This document shows positions 41,503-50,561 of a stretch of 64,000 nucleotides of DNA, piece after piece (positions within the stretch are counted from its first letter, which is position 1; each line of letters starts with the position of its first letter). Where the stretch lies: contig CAVSCR010000007.1 in the NCBI GenBank assembly GCA_963726575.1, positions 124,001 through 188,000 on the forward strand. The letters are read 5' to 3'. The notes beneath the pieces are model-generated. The model made no database searches and was not told the DNA's origin. It was given only the letters and a program-made list of their open reading frames with translations. Source of the stretch: CAVSCR01 sp963726575 (GTDB lineage Bacteria; Actinomycetota; Actinomycetes; JAHEKZ01). Position numbers and translations under genes: made by a program.

Positions 41503-42690
41503 TCAGTCGCGCTCGGGATCCAGTCCGTGCCAGGGGAAGACCGCCCGTCGGGTGGCCAAGATCGTCTGGTCGAGGTCGTCGCCCGGGTCGTAGCCCTTCG
41601 CCCAGTCGGTCACCATCGGTGAGCGCCCGTCGGTCATGTGGAACGGGGCCACGGCGCCGAGGCGCTCCAGGACGTACTCGCGCCACCCGGGCGGGATCTC
41701 CGAGGCGGGCGGGATCGGCCGACCGGTCGCGATCGCCATCAGGTGGGTCCAGATCCGCGGCACGACGTCTACCACCGCATACCCGCCGCCACCGGCGGCG
41801 ACCCAGCGCCCGGCAGCGAAGGCGTGAGCCCAGTCGTGCACCGCCTCAGCCGCAAGCCGTTGCCCGTCGAGACTGACCGCCAGATGCGCCAGCGGATCCA
41901 GGAAGTGACTGTCGCAACCGTGCTGGCTCACCACGACGTCCGGGCCGAACGCGGCCAGCAGGTGCGGCACCGTGGAGTGGATGGCCCGCAGCCACCCCTC
42001 GTCGCCGGTTCCAGGGGGCAGCGCGACGTTGACCGCAGTCCCCTCGGCGCCGATGCCGCCGATCTCGGTCGGCCATCCGGTACCGGGGAACAGCCAACGT
42101 GGCCCTTCGTGCACCGAGATGGTCAGCACCCGCGGGTCGTTCCAGTACACGGCCTGGACGCCGTCGCCGTGGTGAACATCCACGTCGACGTAGGCGACTC
42201 GCTCGGCACCTTGGTCGAGGAGCCAGCGGATCGCCACCGCGACGTCGTTGTACACGCAGAACCCAGAGGCGTGGTCGGGCATGGCATGGTGCAGGCCACC
42301 TGCTGGACTCACCGCGTGGTCGGCGTCCCCGAGCCAGACCGCGCGAGCCGCCGCGGTAGTGGCCGTGACGACGCGCGACGAGACGTGGTGCATGTCGGGA
42401 AACGCCGGGACGTCCGCTGTGCCGAGACCGTAGGCCCCATTGAACGTCTCCGGAGCGCCAGCGGCCGCGCGCACGGCGTCGACGTACTCGCGCGTGTGCA
42501 CCAAGGACAACAAGGTGTCGTCCGCCTCCGGCGCCCGAATGAGCGTCGATTCGTCGAGCACACCGAACTCGCGAGCCAGCCGTACCGTCAGGTCGAGTCG
42601 CACTGGCGCCATGGGGTGCATCGGACCGAAGTCGTAGTCCAGCAGCGAGTCGTCCCACACAACTCGACCGGCACCCGCCGACTCGCTCAC
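41503..42690 (-). CDS. acuC: Acetoin utilization protein AcuC-type deacetylase
   Basis: Zinc-dependent class I/II HDAC-fold enzyme; AcuC homologues remove acetyl groups from proteins such as acetyl-CoA synthetase. It has 395 aa from GTG 42690, chosen because TAGGTT ends exactly 7 nt upstream; six further in-frame residues (to 42708) lie upstream. Active-site marks: GGLHHAMPDHASGFCVYND (double His), VDVDVHHGDGVQ (Asp/His zinc ligands), QHGCDSHFLDPLA (third ligand region) and the Tyr in AGGGGYAVVD. No acs or acuA gene is visible nearby. A 180-bp gap separates it from bldC. Confidence 0.88.
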   Translation of the reverse strand: MSESAGAGRVVWDDSLLDYDFGPMHPMAPVRLDLTVRLAREFGVLDESTLIRAPEADDTLLSLVHTREYVDAVRAAAGAPETFNGAYGLGTADVPAFPDMHHVSSRVVTATTAAARAVWLGDADHAVSPAGGLHHAMPDHASGFCVYNDVAVAIRWLLDQGAERVAYVDVDVHHGDGVQAVYWNDPRVLTISVHEGPRWLFPGTGWPTEIGGIGAEGTAVNVALPPGTGDEGWLRAIHSTVPHLLAAFGPDVVVSQHGCDSHFLDPLAHLAVSLDGQRLAAEAVHDWAHAFAAGRWVAAGGGGYAVVDVVPRIWTHLMAIATGRPIPPASEIPPGWREYVLERLGAVAPFHMTDGRSPMVTDWAKGYDPGDDLDQTILATRRAVFPWHGLDPERD

Positions 42691-42703
42691 GCCGACGAAC
42701 CTA
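42688..42703 (-). promoter_or_regulatory. Leaderless-type promoter of acuC
   Basis: Minus-strand TAGGTT (42703-42698) ends 7 nt before the GTG at 42690. No ribosome site is present between them. Confidence 0.45.
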
Positions 42704-42714
42704 CCCACGCCCGA

Positions 42715-43899
42715 TCACTCGGTGCGAAGCGCCACGACAGGGTCGAGCCGGCCCGCCCGTCGGGCGGGCAGAACACCGAACACCAGGCCCACACCGATGG
42801 AGACGAGCAAGGCGAGGGCGATCGACCACCATGCGACCGCGGCCGGCAGCGGCGTGAACGTGTTCGCCGCCACAGCCACCGTGATCCCCAACGCGGTTCC
42901 CAGCAACCCGCCGACCGTCGTGAGCAGGATCGCCTCGACGAGGAACTGGGCGGTGATGTCGCGCTGGCGTGCGCCGAGCGCCTTGCGCAGCCCGACTTCG
43001 CGGGTGCGTTCCCGAACGCTGACCAGCATGATGTTCGAGACCCCGACGCCGCCCACGAGCAAGGAGATCGCGGCGATCGCGGCGAGAACGAGCGTCAACA
43101 GTCCGAGGATCCGCCCCAGCGTCCCCAGGATCTGTGTCTGGGTGACCGCGGAGAACGCCTGGTCGGGGTACTCGTTGCGCAGCGCCGCCAGCACCTCCGC
43201 CTTGACCTTCGGCACGGCGTCCACGGTGGGCGCCTTCACGGCCAACGCGTCGAGGTGATCGACACCGAACAGCTGCTGCGCGGTCGTGACGGGGATGTGC
43301 ACCTCCTCGTCGCGGCTGACGCCGAACGTCGAACCAACCTCGGCGAACACCCCGATCACGCGGAACCGGACACCGGCGATGGTGATCTGACGCCCGAGTG
43401 GGTCGACGTCGCCGAACAGCTCCTGCGCCACCTTGGACCCGAGCACGGCGACGCGAGCGCGGGCATCGACGTCGCCACGGGAGAAGTACTCACCGCGCGC
43501 GATCGGTCGGTTGAACACCAAGGGCACGGTCTCGTTCGTGCCGTTCACCGTGACGAACACACTCACGTTGCCGACGCTCACCTCCTCGCCACTGCTGACG
43601 GTGGTAGCGACCGCCTGCGGGTTGCCCACCACCCGGCCCACCAGGTCGAGGTCGTTGAGCGTCAGTTGGCTCACCGTCGGAGCCGACGCCAGGTCGAACT
43701 TGCCCGGAACGAAGAGCACGAGGTTCGACCCCAGCCCCTCGACCTGCTGCTCGACCTCTTGTTTGGCCCCGCTGCCGATCGCCACGAGAACGACTACCGC
43801 CGCCACGCCGATGATCACACCCAGCATGGTCAGCAGGCTGCGCAAGCGATTGGCCAACAAGGCATCGAGGGCGACGCGGAAGCCTTCACCGAGTCGCAT
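42715..43899 (-). CDS. MacB-like ABC transporter permease (FtsX/MacB)
   Basis: Mechanotransmission-type permease. It has 394 aa. The first helix (LLTMLGVIIGVAAVVVLVAI, about 22-41) is followed by a large extracytoplasmic MacB_PCD domain (about 45-260) and three C-terminal helices, with VRERTREVGLRKALGARQRD before the second. The start overlaps the ATPase stop by 14 bp. With the ATPase and the HlyD-like lipoprotein it forms a YknXYZ/MacAB-like export system; the substrate (peptide, antibiotic or lipid) cannot be told. Confidence 0.9.
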   Translation of the reverse strand: MRLGEGFRVALDALLANRLRSLLTMLGVIIGVAAVVVLVAIGSGAKQEVEQQVEGLGSNLVLFVPGKFDLASAPTVSQLTLNDLDLVGRVVGNPQAVATTVSSGEEVSVGNVSVFVTVNGTNETVPLVFNRPIARGEYFSRGDVDARARVAVLGSKVAQELFGDVDPLGRQITIAGVRFRVIGVFAEVGSTFGVSRDEEVHIPVTTAQQLFGVDHLDALAVKAPTVDAVPKVKAEVLAALRNEYPDQAFSAVTQTQILGTLGRILGLLTLVLAAIAAISLLVGGVGVSNIMLVSVRERTREVGLRKALGARQRDITAQFLVEAILLTTVGGLLGTALGITVAVAANTFTPLPAAVAWWSIALALLVSIGVGLVFGVLPARRAGRLDPVVALRTE

Positions 43900-44620
43900 C
43901 GGACCCGCTCGCCGTCGCTGACACCTGATGGGTGTCGGACTCGATCAGACCGTCGCGCATGTGGATCTGACGTCGGGCGCGCGCAGCGATGTCGCGGTCG
44001 TGCGTGACCAGACCGACGGCCACGCCGTGTTCGCGGTTGAGGCGCTCCAACGTCGCCATGACGTCCTCACCGGTGGCCGTGTCGAGGTTCCCCGTGGGCT
44101 CGTCGGCCAGCAGCAGGGCAGGGTCGGTCACCAGGGCGCGGGCGATGGCCACCCGTTGCTGTTCACCGCCTGACATCTGGGCGGGCTTGTGCTGGAGCCG
44201 ATGACCGAGCCCCACTGCACCCAGCGCAGCAGCCGCTCGCTGTCGCCGTTGTGACTTGTGGACGCCGCGGTACAGGAGCGGAAGTGCCACGTTGTCGACC
44301 GCGGTCGTGCGGGGCAGTAGCTGGAAGGACTGGAAGACGAAACCGATCGTGGCGTTGCGCAGTCTGGCCAGTTCGGCATCATCCAGTGTGGTGGCGTCCG
44401 TTCCCGCTACGTGCACCGCACCGCTGGTCGGCCGGTCGAGCAGCCCGAGCAGGTGCATCAAGGTCGACTTGCCCGAACCGCTCGGGCCGATGATCGCCGC
44501 GTACTCCCCAGGATCCAGGCGCAGGCTGACACCGCGCAGCGCGTGGACCTCGACGCCGGCCAGTGCGTACGTGCGCGTGACGTCAATCGCTTCGATCGCC
44601 GGGGACAGGTCGCCGGTCAC
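43886..44620 (-). CDS. ABC transporter ATP-binding protein (MacB/LolD type)
   Basis: 244 aa ATPase. Walker A GPSGSGKSTLMHLLGLLD (about 45-62), Q-loop FVFQSFQLLPRTTA, signature MSGGEQQRVAIARAL, Walker B LLLADEPTGNLD, H-loop VTHDRD. All motifs are intact. GTG 44620 overlaps the preceding stop (GTGA), so all three export genes are translationally linked. Confidence 0.93.
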   Translation of the reverse strand: MTGDLSPAIEAIDVTRTYALAGVEVHALRGVSLRLDPGEYAAIIGPSGSGKSTLMHLLGLLDRPTSGAVHVAGTDATTLDDAELARLRNATIGFVFQSFQLLPRTTAVDNVALPLLYRGVHKSQRRQRAAAALGAVGLGHRLQHKPAQMSGGEQQRVAIARALVTDPALLLADEPTGNLDTATGEDVMATLERLNREHGVAVGLVTHDRDIAARARRQIHMRDGLIESDTHQVSATASGSDATR

Positions 44621-45975
44621 GGCACGCGCTGACCCTCACGGACCTGGTCGGCGCCATGAGTCACGATCTGGTCGCCGACCGAAAGCCCGTCGATCACCTG
44701 CACCTCGGCCTCCCCCTGCGCCCCGAGCCGCACCTGGTGCTTGTGGGCCAGGCCCCCCGTGACGAGCCACACGTCGTCCTGGGTCCCGTCGCGGAACACC
44801 GCAGACGCAGGCACGGCGACAGCGTCCACCGCGGTGCGCACCCGCAGAGCTGCCACCGCCGACATACCCGGGAGCGGTCGCGGTGCCACGCGACCGTCGG
44901 AGAAGTGTCCGACACCGAGGGTGAGTCGCACCGGATACGCGACGCCGCCACGGGTCGAGGTCGTCGGGTTCACGTCGACGCTGAGTACTCGCGAGTCGTA
45001 GGTGGCGCCCGGCACTGCGTCGAACTGCACGTCGGCATGAACGCCTGGGCGAACCAACAAGATGTCGGTCTCGTCGACCTGGGCGCTCAACGTCATCGGC
45101 GCCAGGTCGGTGACGGTGACCAGTGTCGACCCTGCGGTGACGGGAGCGCCGGGGCGCAGCGAACTGCTCGACGTCGTGGTGGACGACGAGCCACCCAAGA
45201 GGGACTGCGCCTGGCTCTGTAGCCCGCTGGGCAGGGAGCTCAGGGCCGACGACCCGCTCGAGCCGCCGCTTCCGGAGCCGAATGCCACGCGACCCGCGAT
45301 GGGGGCGGTCACCCGCAACGCATCCACCGCGTGCTGCGCCGCGTGCACGGCCAGTGCCGCCTGCGTCTGCTGAGCCGAGCCCAAGGAGTTGACGGCGGCG
45401 GCCACGCTGCTCGCGCCCGCGTTGATCTGTGCCAACGCCGCGGCGGTCTGTGCGCTCGCCGCGCGATACTGCGCCTGCGCCTTGGCCAGCTGGGTGAGGG
45501 CTCGGGCCCGGGTCCTCGGGTTCGCAATGGCCTGTGCCGCCTGCTGGGCCACGCCGAACGCGCGGGCGGCCGCCGCATCGGCGCGCTGCCGCGCAGCCGC
45601 GATGTCGACCGGGTTGATCGAGACCGTGGCAGCCGAAGCAGCCACCTGTGCTTGCTGTGCCTCGGCCAGCGCGCGGTGTGCCTGCGGTGAATTGATCACC
45701 ATGAGCAGCCGGCCAGCCGCTACTTGTTGGCCGTCACGGACGCGAAGTGTCGCGACCGTGCCACTCGCCGGCGAAGAGAGGGTCGTGGTCGCGCTGGGCA
45801 CAGCGCTCGCCGGCGCCTCGACGACCTCGACCACCGTTGCGCGGCCGACGCTGTCGACCACGATGGGCGGTGCGCCGCTCCCGTGGCACGCGCTCAGCGC
45901 TGCGCTGGCGAGCACCACCAGCACCGTCGCGCGGGCTGTCCGATGTCCCAGCGCGCGGACGAGGGCCGATGACAC
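44617..45975 (-). CDS. HlyD/MacA-like periplasmic-adaptor lipoprotein
   Basis: 452 aa from GTG 45975. A lipoprotein signal (VLVVLASAALSAC, lipid-Cys near 30), then a biotinyl-lipoyl-like half motif (SPASGTVATLRVRDGQQVAA), an Ala/Gln-rich helical hairpin (about 105-225), the second half with APIAGRVAF, a Ser/Gly-rich loop (about 240-275) and beta-barrel domains (LVTVTDLAPMTLSAQVDETD). Lipid anchoring replaces the membrane helix of MacA/YknX. The start is uncertain: an upstream GTG at 46008 would add 11 residues. Confidence 0.87.
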   Translation of the reverse strand: MSSALVRALGHRTARATVLVVLASAALSACHGSGAPPIVVDSVGRATVVEVVEAPASAVPSATTTLSSPASGTVATLRVRDGQQVAAGRLLMVINSPQAHRALAEAQQAQVAASAATVSINPVDIAAARQRADAAAARAFGVAQQAAQAIANPRTRARALTQLAKAQAQYRAASAQTAAALAQINAGASSVAAAVNSLGSAQQTQAALAVHAAQHAVDALRVTAPIAGRVAFGSGSGGSSGSSALSSLPSGLQSQAQSLLGGSSSTTTSSSSLRPGAPVTAGSTLVTVTDLAPMTLSAQVDETDILLVRPGVHADVQFDAVPGATYDSRVLSVDVNPTTSTRGGVAYPVRLTLGVGHFSDGRVAPRPLPGMSAVAALRVRTAVDAVAVPASAVFRDGTQDDVWLVTGGLAHKHQVRLGAQGEAEVQVIDGLSVGDQIVTHGADQVREGQRVP

Positions 45976-45987
45976 TCCTCCATCGTA
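45973..45987 (-). promoter_or_regulatory. Possible leaderless promoter of the export operon
   Basis: Minus-strand TACGAT (45987-45982) ends 6 nt before the GTG at 45975. The intervening GGAGGA could instead be a ribosome site for a start slightly downstream, so this case is weaker than the others. Confidence 0.4.
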
Positions 45988-46011
45988 GGTCGGCTCAGCC
46001 AACCTCACGAA

Positions 46012-47181
46012 TCACAGGGCGACGCCGGTCTCAGGGTCGAAGTAGTGAAGTCGGTCGATGTCCACGGCGAGCTGGAGCGTGTCCTTGGGACGCACGCGGG
46101 TGCGCGGATCCAACGTGGCCGTCATCACCGACCCACCGACGTCCAAGGGCAAGATCACGTCGTCGGAGTCGGCGAGCAGGCCGGTCGCAGCTCTGGTGTC
46201 GGCCGTGTCCACTGCATCAGCGTCGATCGTGAACAAGACGTTGAGCTCCGTACCCAGGTCTTCCACGACGTCGGCCGAGATCGGCAAGGCGTCGGGGGTC
46301 GAGTCGCCGGCCGCGGTGAAGTCGGACGGTCGCATACCGACGTCGACCTTGCCCCCGGCGAACGGTGCCAGCTGGGGGCGCTGCCCGACCGACAGGTTCC
46401 ACGAACCGAGCTGCAGGTGGTAGTCGTCGCCCTCGCGACGCACCTGTGCTTGCACCAGGTTCATCGCCGGCGAACCGATGAACGCCGCCACGAACACGTT
46501 CACCGGGTTGCTGAAGAGTCGTTGGGGAGTGTCCAGCTGCTGCAAGGTGCCGTCCTTGAGGACCGCCACCCGATCGCCCAGTGTCATCGCCTCGACCTGG
46601 TCGTGGGTCACGTACAGCGTCGTGGTACTCAGCCTGGCGTGCATGCGGGCCAGCTCACCGCGCATCTGCACGCGCAGCTTGGCGTCCAGGTTCGACAACG
46701 GCTCGTCCATCAGGAACGCCTTGGGCTCGCGGACCATCGCGCGACCCATCGCCACTCGTTGCCGCTGTCCACCGGACAGCTGCCCCGGTTTGCGGTCCAG
46801 CAGCGGATCGAGCGCCAGCAGGTGGGCGACCTCATGAACCTTCTTCTCGAGGTCGGCTTTCGGCAGGTGACGCAGCTTCAGCCCGAACCCGATGTTCTGC
46901 GCCACCGTCATGTGCGGATACAGCGCGTAGTTCTGGAAGACCATCGAGATGTCGCGGTCCTTCGGCGGCAGGTCGGTCACGTTCCGATCTCCGATGAACA
47001 CCTCACCGGAGGTCACTTCTTCGAGGCCCGCGACCACGCGCATGATGGTGGACTTGCCGCATCCGGACGGCCCCACGAGCACGAGGAACTCGCCGTCCTC
47101 CACGTCGATCGTGACATCGTCAACGGCGACGACGTCCTCACCGAACACCTTGGCTACATGTTCCAGGCGGATACCTGCCAT
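46012..47181 (-). CDS. MsmK/UgpC-type sugar ABC transporter ATP-binding protein
   Basis: Energises CUT1 sugar importers and may serve several of them. It has 389 aa. Walker A GPSGCGKSTIMRVVAGLEEV (about 37-56), QNYALYPHMTVAQNI, signature LSGGQRQRVAMGRAMV, Walker B FLMDEPLSNLDAKLR, VTHDQVEAMTLGDRVAVL, then C-terminal TOBE/OB domains (VGMRPSDF). It starts 4 nt after the deacetylase gene and diverges from the ROK operon, which has two permeases and a binding protein but no ATPase. Confidence 0.93.
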   Translation of the reverse strand: MAGIRLEHVAKVFGEDVVAVDDVTIDVEDGEFLVLVGPSGCGKSTIMRVVAGLEEVTSGEVFIGDRNVTDLPPKDRDISMVFQNYALYPHMTVAQNIGFGLKLRHLPKADLEKKVHEVAHLLALDPLLDRKPGQLSGGQRQRVAMGRAMVREPKAFLMDEPLSNLDAKLRVQMRGELARMHARLSTTTLYVTHDQVEAMTLGDRVAVLKDGTLQQLDTPQRLFSNPVNVFVAAFIGSPAMNLVQAQVRREGDDYHLQLGSWNLSVGQRPQLAPFAGGKVDVGMRPSDFTAAGDSTPDALPISADVVEDLGTELNVLFTIDADAVDTADTRAATGLLADSDDVILPLDVGGSVMTATLDPRTRVRPKDTLQLAVDIDRLHYFDPETGVAL

Positions 47182-47185
47182 CGCT

Positions 47186-47870
47186 TCAGCCTCTGCTTCC
47201 GGATGGGCTTGCGGATCGGCTTTCGGGCGGGCCGGCGGACGTCGACAGCGCCGGGTCCAACGACGCCAGCGAACCGGAGTCGAGTTCGTCCAGTCCGACC
47301 AACTGGGTGCCTTCCCTCCCGAACTGCTCGATCAACATCGCGACAGCATCGGCAGTGACTCGCGGCCAGGTGTGCATCAGGACGACTGCTGGGTCGACCG
47401 TCTGCGCGCCGGCGAGAACTGCGTCGACGACCTCGTCCGACGTTCGCCCTGCCTCCCAGTCGGCCGGGTCGACGTTCCAGTGCACGTTTCGGTAGCCGGC
47501 GTCCGCGATCAGGTGCAGCACCCGCTCATCGTCGTGACCGGCACCAAAGGGGCACCGGAACCACGGCCGCGGGTCGACGCCCATCACCTGCCCGACCGCC
47601 TCCTCCGACGCCTCGATGTCGGCGCGGATGCCCTCGTCGGTGAGGTAGGTCAGTGGCGCGTGGAAGTGGGAGTGGTTGCCGACCAGGTGCCCGTCGCTCA
47701 CGACCCTCCCGGCCAGGTCCGGGTGGCTGCGCGCCCACCGACCCTGGACGAAGAAGGTGGCGCGGGTTCCGCTGGCACGCAACACGTCGAGCAGCCGTTG
47801 TGGAGCATCGACCGCCTTGGTCGCGACGCGACGGGTGCTCCATGTCGAACGTGAGCGCGACCTGCGACAT
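47186..47870 (-). pseudogene. Polysaccharide deacetylase (NodB-like), frameshifted
   Basis: Metal-dependent carbohydrate N-deacetylase fold. The N-terminus MSQVALTFDMEHPS (ATG 47870, GGAGG ribosome site) is in one frame. The remainder, from AVDAPQRLLDVLRASGTRAT onward with NHSHFHAP (HSxxH), FRCPFGAGHDD, NVDPADW and LMHTW, is in another. One surplus base in the repeat-like CGTCGCGTCGCGACC region at about 47821-47840 explains it. There is no signal peptide, so the intact protein would be cytoplasmic. TFDM replaces the usual TFDD, so one metal ligand differs. Either a recent lesion or a sequence error. Confidence 0.7.
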
Positions 47871-47894
47871 CCGGCCTCCCGACGACGCCGGGTC

Positions 47895-47948
47895 TTGACC
47901 CCGGCTGGCCGCGACACTAGCGTCCCACCAACGAATAGGAAAGTTTCC
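47895..47948. promoter_or_regulatory. Divergent promoter and probable ROK operator
   Basis: Plus strand: TTGACC (47895-47900), 17 bp, TAGCGT (47918-47923), with start near 47931. Minus strand: TAGTGT (47919-47914) overlaps that -10 and would serve the deacetylase/MsmK pair. The perfect palindrome GGAAAGTTTCC (47938-47948) lies just inside the plus-strand transcript and at the -35 region of the minus-strand promoter, so one bound dimer could silence both. Confidence 0.65.
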
Positions 47949-48028
47949 AAACAGTTTCACTTCGAGCCAGCCGAGTCGACCGGAAGGCGGTCACCATCAT
48001 CAGTTCGCCGTCGGCCGGGACCCCGAGC

Positions 48029-49201
48029 TTGCTGCGCTCGATGAACGGTCGAACGGTACTCGAGCTGATCGCCACGGACGGTCCCATGTCGCGAGCCCAG
48101 ATCGCTCGTGTGACGGGTATGTCCAAGCCCACCGCGTCGATCACACTGTCGCGCCTGCTCCAGTCGGGCATCGTGCGTGAGGCGGGGTTCAGCACCGGGC
48201 GCAAGGGCCCTGCGGCTGTCCTCTACGACCTGAATCCGCGCGCCGGAGGGGTGGTCGCGGTCGACCTCACGCGCAGCCGCATCCGGCTGGCGGTGGCCGA
48301 CCTGTCGGGCAAGGTGCGGGCACGGGCCGAGGAACCGACGCGCGTGCGTTCTGCCGCCGGACTGATCGAGCACGTCGGGCGGCTCGCTCGCACCACCGCC
48401 AAGCGCGCCGGCACGCCATGGCGCACCGTGACCTGCTGTGTGATCGGCACCCCTGGCGTGGTCAGCGACGAGACGAGGTCGCTTCTGCTCGCCGACACCC
48501 TGCCAGGGTGGGGTCGACCTGGCGTCGTCGACGCGTTGCGCCGCAATCTCGGCACGCCGGTGATCGTGGACAACGACGTCGACCTCGCCGCCATCGGCGA
48601 GCTACGGGTGGGCGGAGCACGCGGCGTCGACGACTTCGTCTTCGTGTCCGTCGGCACTGGGATCGGAATGGGCCTCATCCTCGGCGGTCGGCTGTACCGG
48701 GGCGCCCACGGGGCCGCCGGCGAGATCGGCTACCTGCCGCTCGGTGACGCAGCGGGCACCGCGCGACGCGGTCCCGGCCGCCTCGAGGCGGCAGCAGGCA
48801 CCGAGGCGATGATCCGCAACGCCCACGACCGTGGCATGTCCGGTCGCCTCACCGTGCGCCGAATCTTCGAGGCCGCCCGCGCCGGCGACCGGCAGGCACA
48901 GCAGGTGGTGGCCGACGAGGCGGTGCGCGTCGCGGATGCCGTGGCGGCGATCGTTCCGGTGGTCGACCCGGCCCTGGTGGTGCTCGGTGGCGAGATCGGC
49001 CTGGAGGCCGACCTGCTGCTCGAGGCGATCGAGGCGCGCCTGGAGGAGATCTCGCCGCTGCAGCCTCCGGTCACCGTCTCCACGTTGGGCACCGACGCCG
49101 TCCTTCAGGGCGCCCTGGTCACCGCGGTGGACGCGGCCCAGGACTATGTCTTCAGCCAAGCCACCGAATCCTCGGTGGCCCCGCAAGCGGTTCGAGCATG
49201 A
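48029..49201 (+). CDS. ROK-family transcriptional regulator
   Basis: 390 aa. N-terminal HTH: VLELIATDGPMSRAQIARVT, GMSKPTASITLSRLLQSGIV; then a ROK sugar-kinase-like fold (VDNDVDLAAIGELRVGGARG, SVGTGIGMGLILGG, GAHGAAGEIGYLPLGD). The Cys-rich zinc motif of ROK kinases is lost (the region reads TARRGPGRLEAAAG) and the DxGGT phosphate loop reads AVDLTRSRI. It is therefore a sensor, not a kinase. TTG 48029 is used; ATG 48041 is an alternative. Probably the sugar-responsive repressor of this locus. Confidence 0.9.
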   Translation: MLRSMNGRTVLELIATDGPMSRAQIARVTGMSKPTASITLSRLLQSGIVREAGFSTGRKGPAAVLYDLNPRAGGVVAVDLTRSRIRLAVADLSGKVRARAEEPTRVRSAAGLIEHVGRLARTTAKRAGTPWRTVTCCVIGTPGVVSDETRSLLLADTLPGWGRPGVVDALRRNLGTPVIVDNDVDLAAIGELRVGGARGVDDFVFVSVGTGIGMGLILGGRLYRGAHGAAGEIGYLPLGDAAGTARRGPGRLEAAAGTEAMIRNAHDRGMSGRLTVRRIFEAARAGDRQAQQVVADEAVRVADAVAAIVPVVDPALVVLGGEIGLEADLLLEAIEARLEEISPLQPPVTVSTLGTDAVLQGALVTAVDAAQDYVFSQATESSVAPQAVRA

Positions 49202-49214
49202 GGAGCTGACGAGC

Positions 49215-50561
49215 ATGTCGGGTACGCATCGCGCACGACGGTTGATCGTGACGGCGGCGGTCGTTGCGGTCGGCTTGACCGCATGCACCGCGGGGGGCGG
49301 CACGAACAGCAGCCCAACGACGCTGAACCCCACGGCCTCCCAGCCGCCCACGAAGATCAACGTGTGGGGCGCCTTCACGGGACGGGAGGCCAAGATCGTC
49401 CAGACGTCCCTGGACGCGTTGCACCAGCAGTACCCGTGGCTGACGGCCACCTACGTGCCGGCCAAGACCGACTCCGACATCGCCAAGGCGATCGCCAGTG
49501 GCTCACCGCCCGACGTGGTCATGGTGCAGAGCCCGGACAACGTCGCCAAGTTCTGCGCGACGCAAGCCTGGCAGGACCTCACGCCGTACTTGAAGGCGTC
49601 GAACATCGACTTGTCCAAGACCTTTCCGCCGGCCGCACTGACGTACACGGCCTACCAAGGGGACCAGTGCTCGTTGCCGCTGCTCACCGACGCCTTCGGC
49701 CTGTACTACAACAAGGATCTCTTGGCGCAGGCCGGCTACACGTCGCCGCCCAAGACGTTCAGCCAGCTCACCGCGATGGCCAAGAAGCTCACGCAACGCT
49801 CGGCCGACGGCACGATCGACGTCGCCGGCTTCGTCCCGAGCCTGGGCAAGATGTACGAGATCAACAACCTCTACTACGGCCTGTGGTCGGACGCAAAGTG
49901 GTACGACGCGAACGGCAAGTCCGTCATCAACACCGATCCGAACTGGAAGTCGCTGCTGGAGTGGGACAAGAGCCTGACGGACTGGTACGGCTACGACAAC
50001 CTCACCCGTTGGTTCGCCCAGTACGCCGACAACGAATGGGACGCCGGCAACGCGTTCGAGCAGGGCAAGGTGGCGATGATGCTCGACGGTGAATGGCGCA
50101 CCGCCTTCTTCGCCGCTGACAAATCCACGGTGAACTACGGCACTGCGCCGTTCCCCGTCCCTGACAACATGGCGAGCCGCTACGGGATGGGCATGATCGG
50201 CGGCACGGTCGCCGGGATCCCACGCGGCGCACCGAACGGGGCGGCGAGCTGGCTGGTGCTGCAGGACCTGACGATGAACACCAAGACGCTCAATGCGCTC
50301 GCGGACGACCTCAAGAACGTGCCGAGCACGTACGCTGCGCTGAAAGCGACGACCCTCGGCGACGACCCGAAGTTCAAGGTCTTCATGAACATCTTCCAGA
50401 ACCCGAACTCGGGGTTCAAGCAGCTGAGCCCGCAGGGGTCGGCCGATGTGGACCTGTTCGCCAAGTACATCCAGGACTGGCAGTCGGGCAAGTCGACGGA
50501 CCTGCAGGCAGGCCTCGACGAGACGGCCAACAAGATCGACGCGCTGCAGAACGTCGGATGA
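49215..50561 (+). CDS. Sugar ABC transporter substrate-binding lipoprotein
   Basis: 448 aa from ATG 49215 with AGGAG 9 nt upstream; the open frame farther upstream is antisense or out of frame with the ROK gene. Lipoprotein signal ARRLIVTAAVVAVGLTAC, lipid-Cys near 24, then a Ser/Thr/Pro linker. Extracellular solute-binding family 1 fold: INVWGAFTGREAKIVQ, SGSPPDVVMVQSPDNVAKF, LLTDAFGLYYNKDLLAQAGY and GKVAMMLDGEWRTAFF. Aromatic-rich, as expected for carbohydrate binding. Its stop overlaps the permease start (ATGA). Confidence 0.93.
   Translation: MSGTHRARRLIVTAAVVAVGLTACTAGGGTNSSPTTLNPTASQPPTKINVWGAFTGREAKIVQTSLDALHQQYPWLTATYVPAKTDSDIAKAIASGSPPDVVMVQSPDNVAKFCATQAWQDLTPYLKASNIDLSKTFPPAALTYTAYQGDQCSLPLLTDAFGLYYNKDLLAQAGYTSPPKTFSQLTAMAKKLTQRSADGTIDVAGFVPSLGKMYEINNLYYGLWSDAKWYDANGKSVINTDPNWKSLLEWDKSLTDWYGYDNLTRWFAQYADNEWDAGNAFEQGKVAMMLDGEWRTAFFAADKSTVNYGTAPFPVPDNMASRYGMGMIGGTVAGIPRGAPNGAASWLVLQDLTMNTKTLNALADDLKNVPSTYAALKATTLGDDPKFKVFMNIFQNPNSGFKQLSPQGSADVDLFAKYIQDWQSGKSTDLQAGLDETANKIDALQNVG

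Noticed and set aside
41638..44007. A 789-codon plus-strand frame
   Set aside because: It lies opposite acuC and the MacB-like permease and has shadow-type composition (Arg, His, Gln, Asp rich, no hydrophobic core). The same holds for long frames opposite nuoD (9052-10239), nuoG (5671-6840) and hemL (29021-30340).
47870..47950. Alternative deacetylase N-terminus starting METFLFVGG
   Set aside because: It is in frame with the fold but runs through the promoter/operator region and lacks the catalytic first motif, which is found in the other frame with a good ribosome site.
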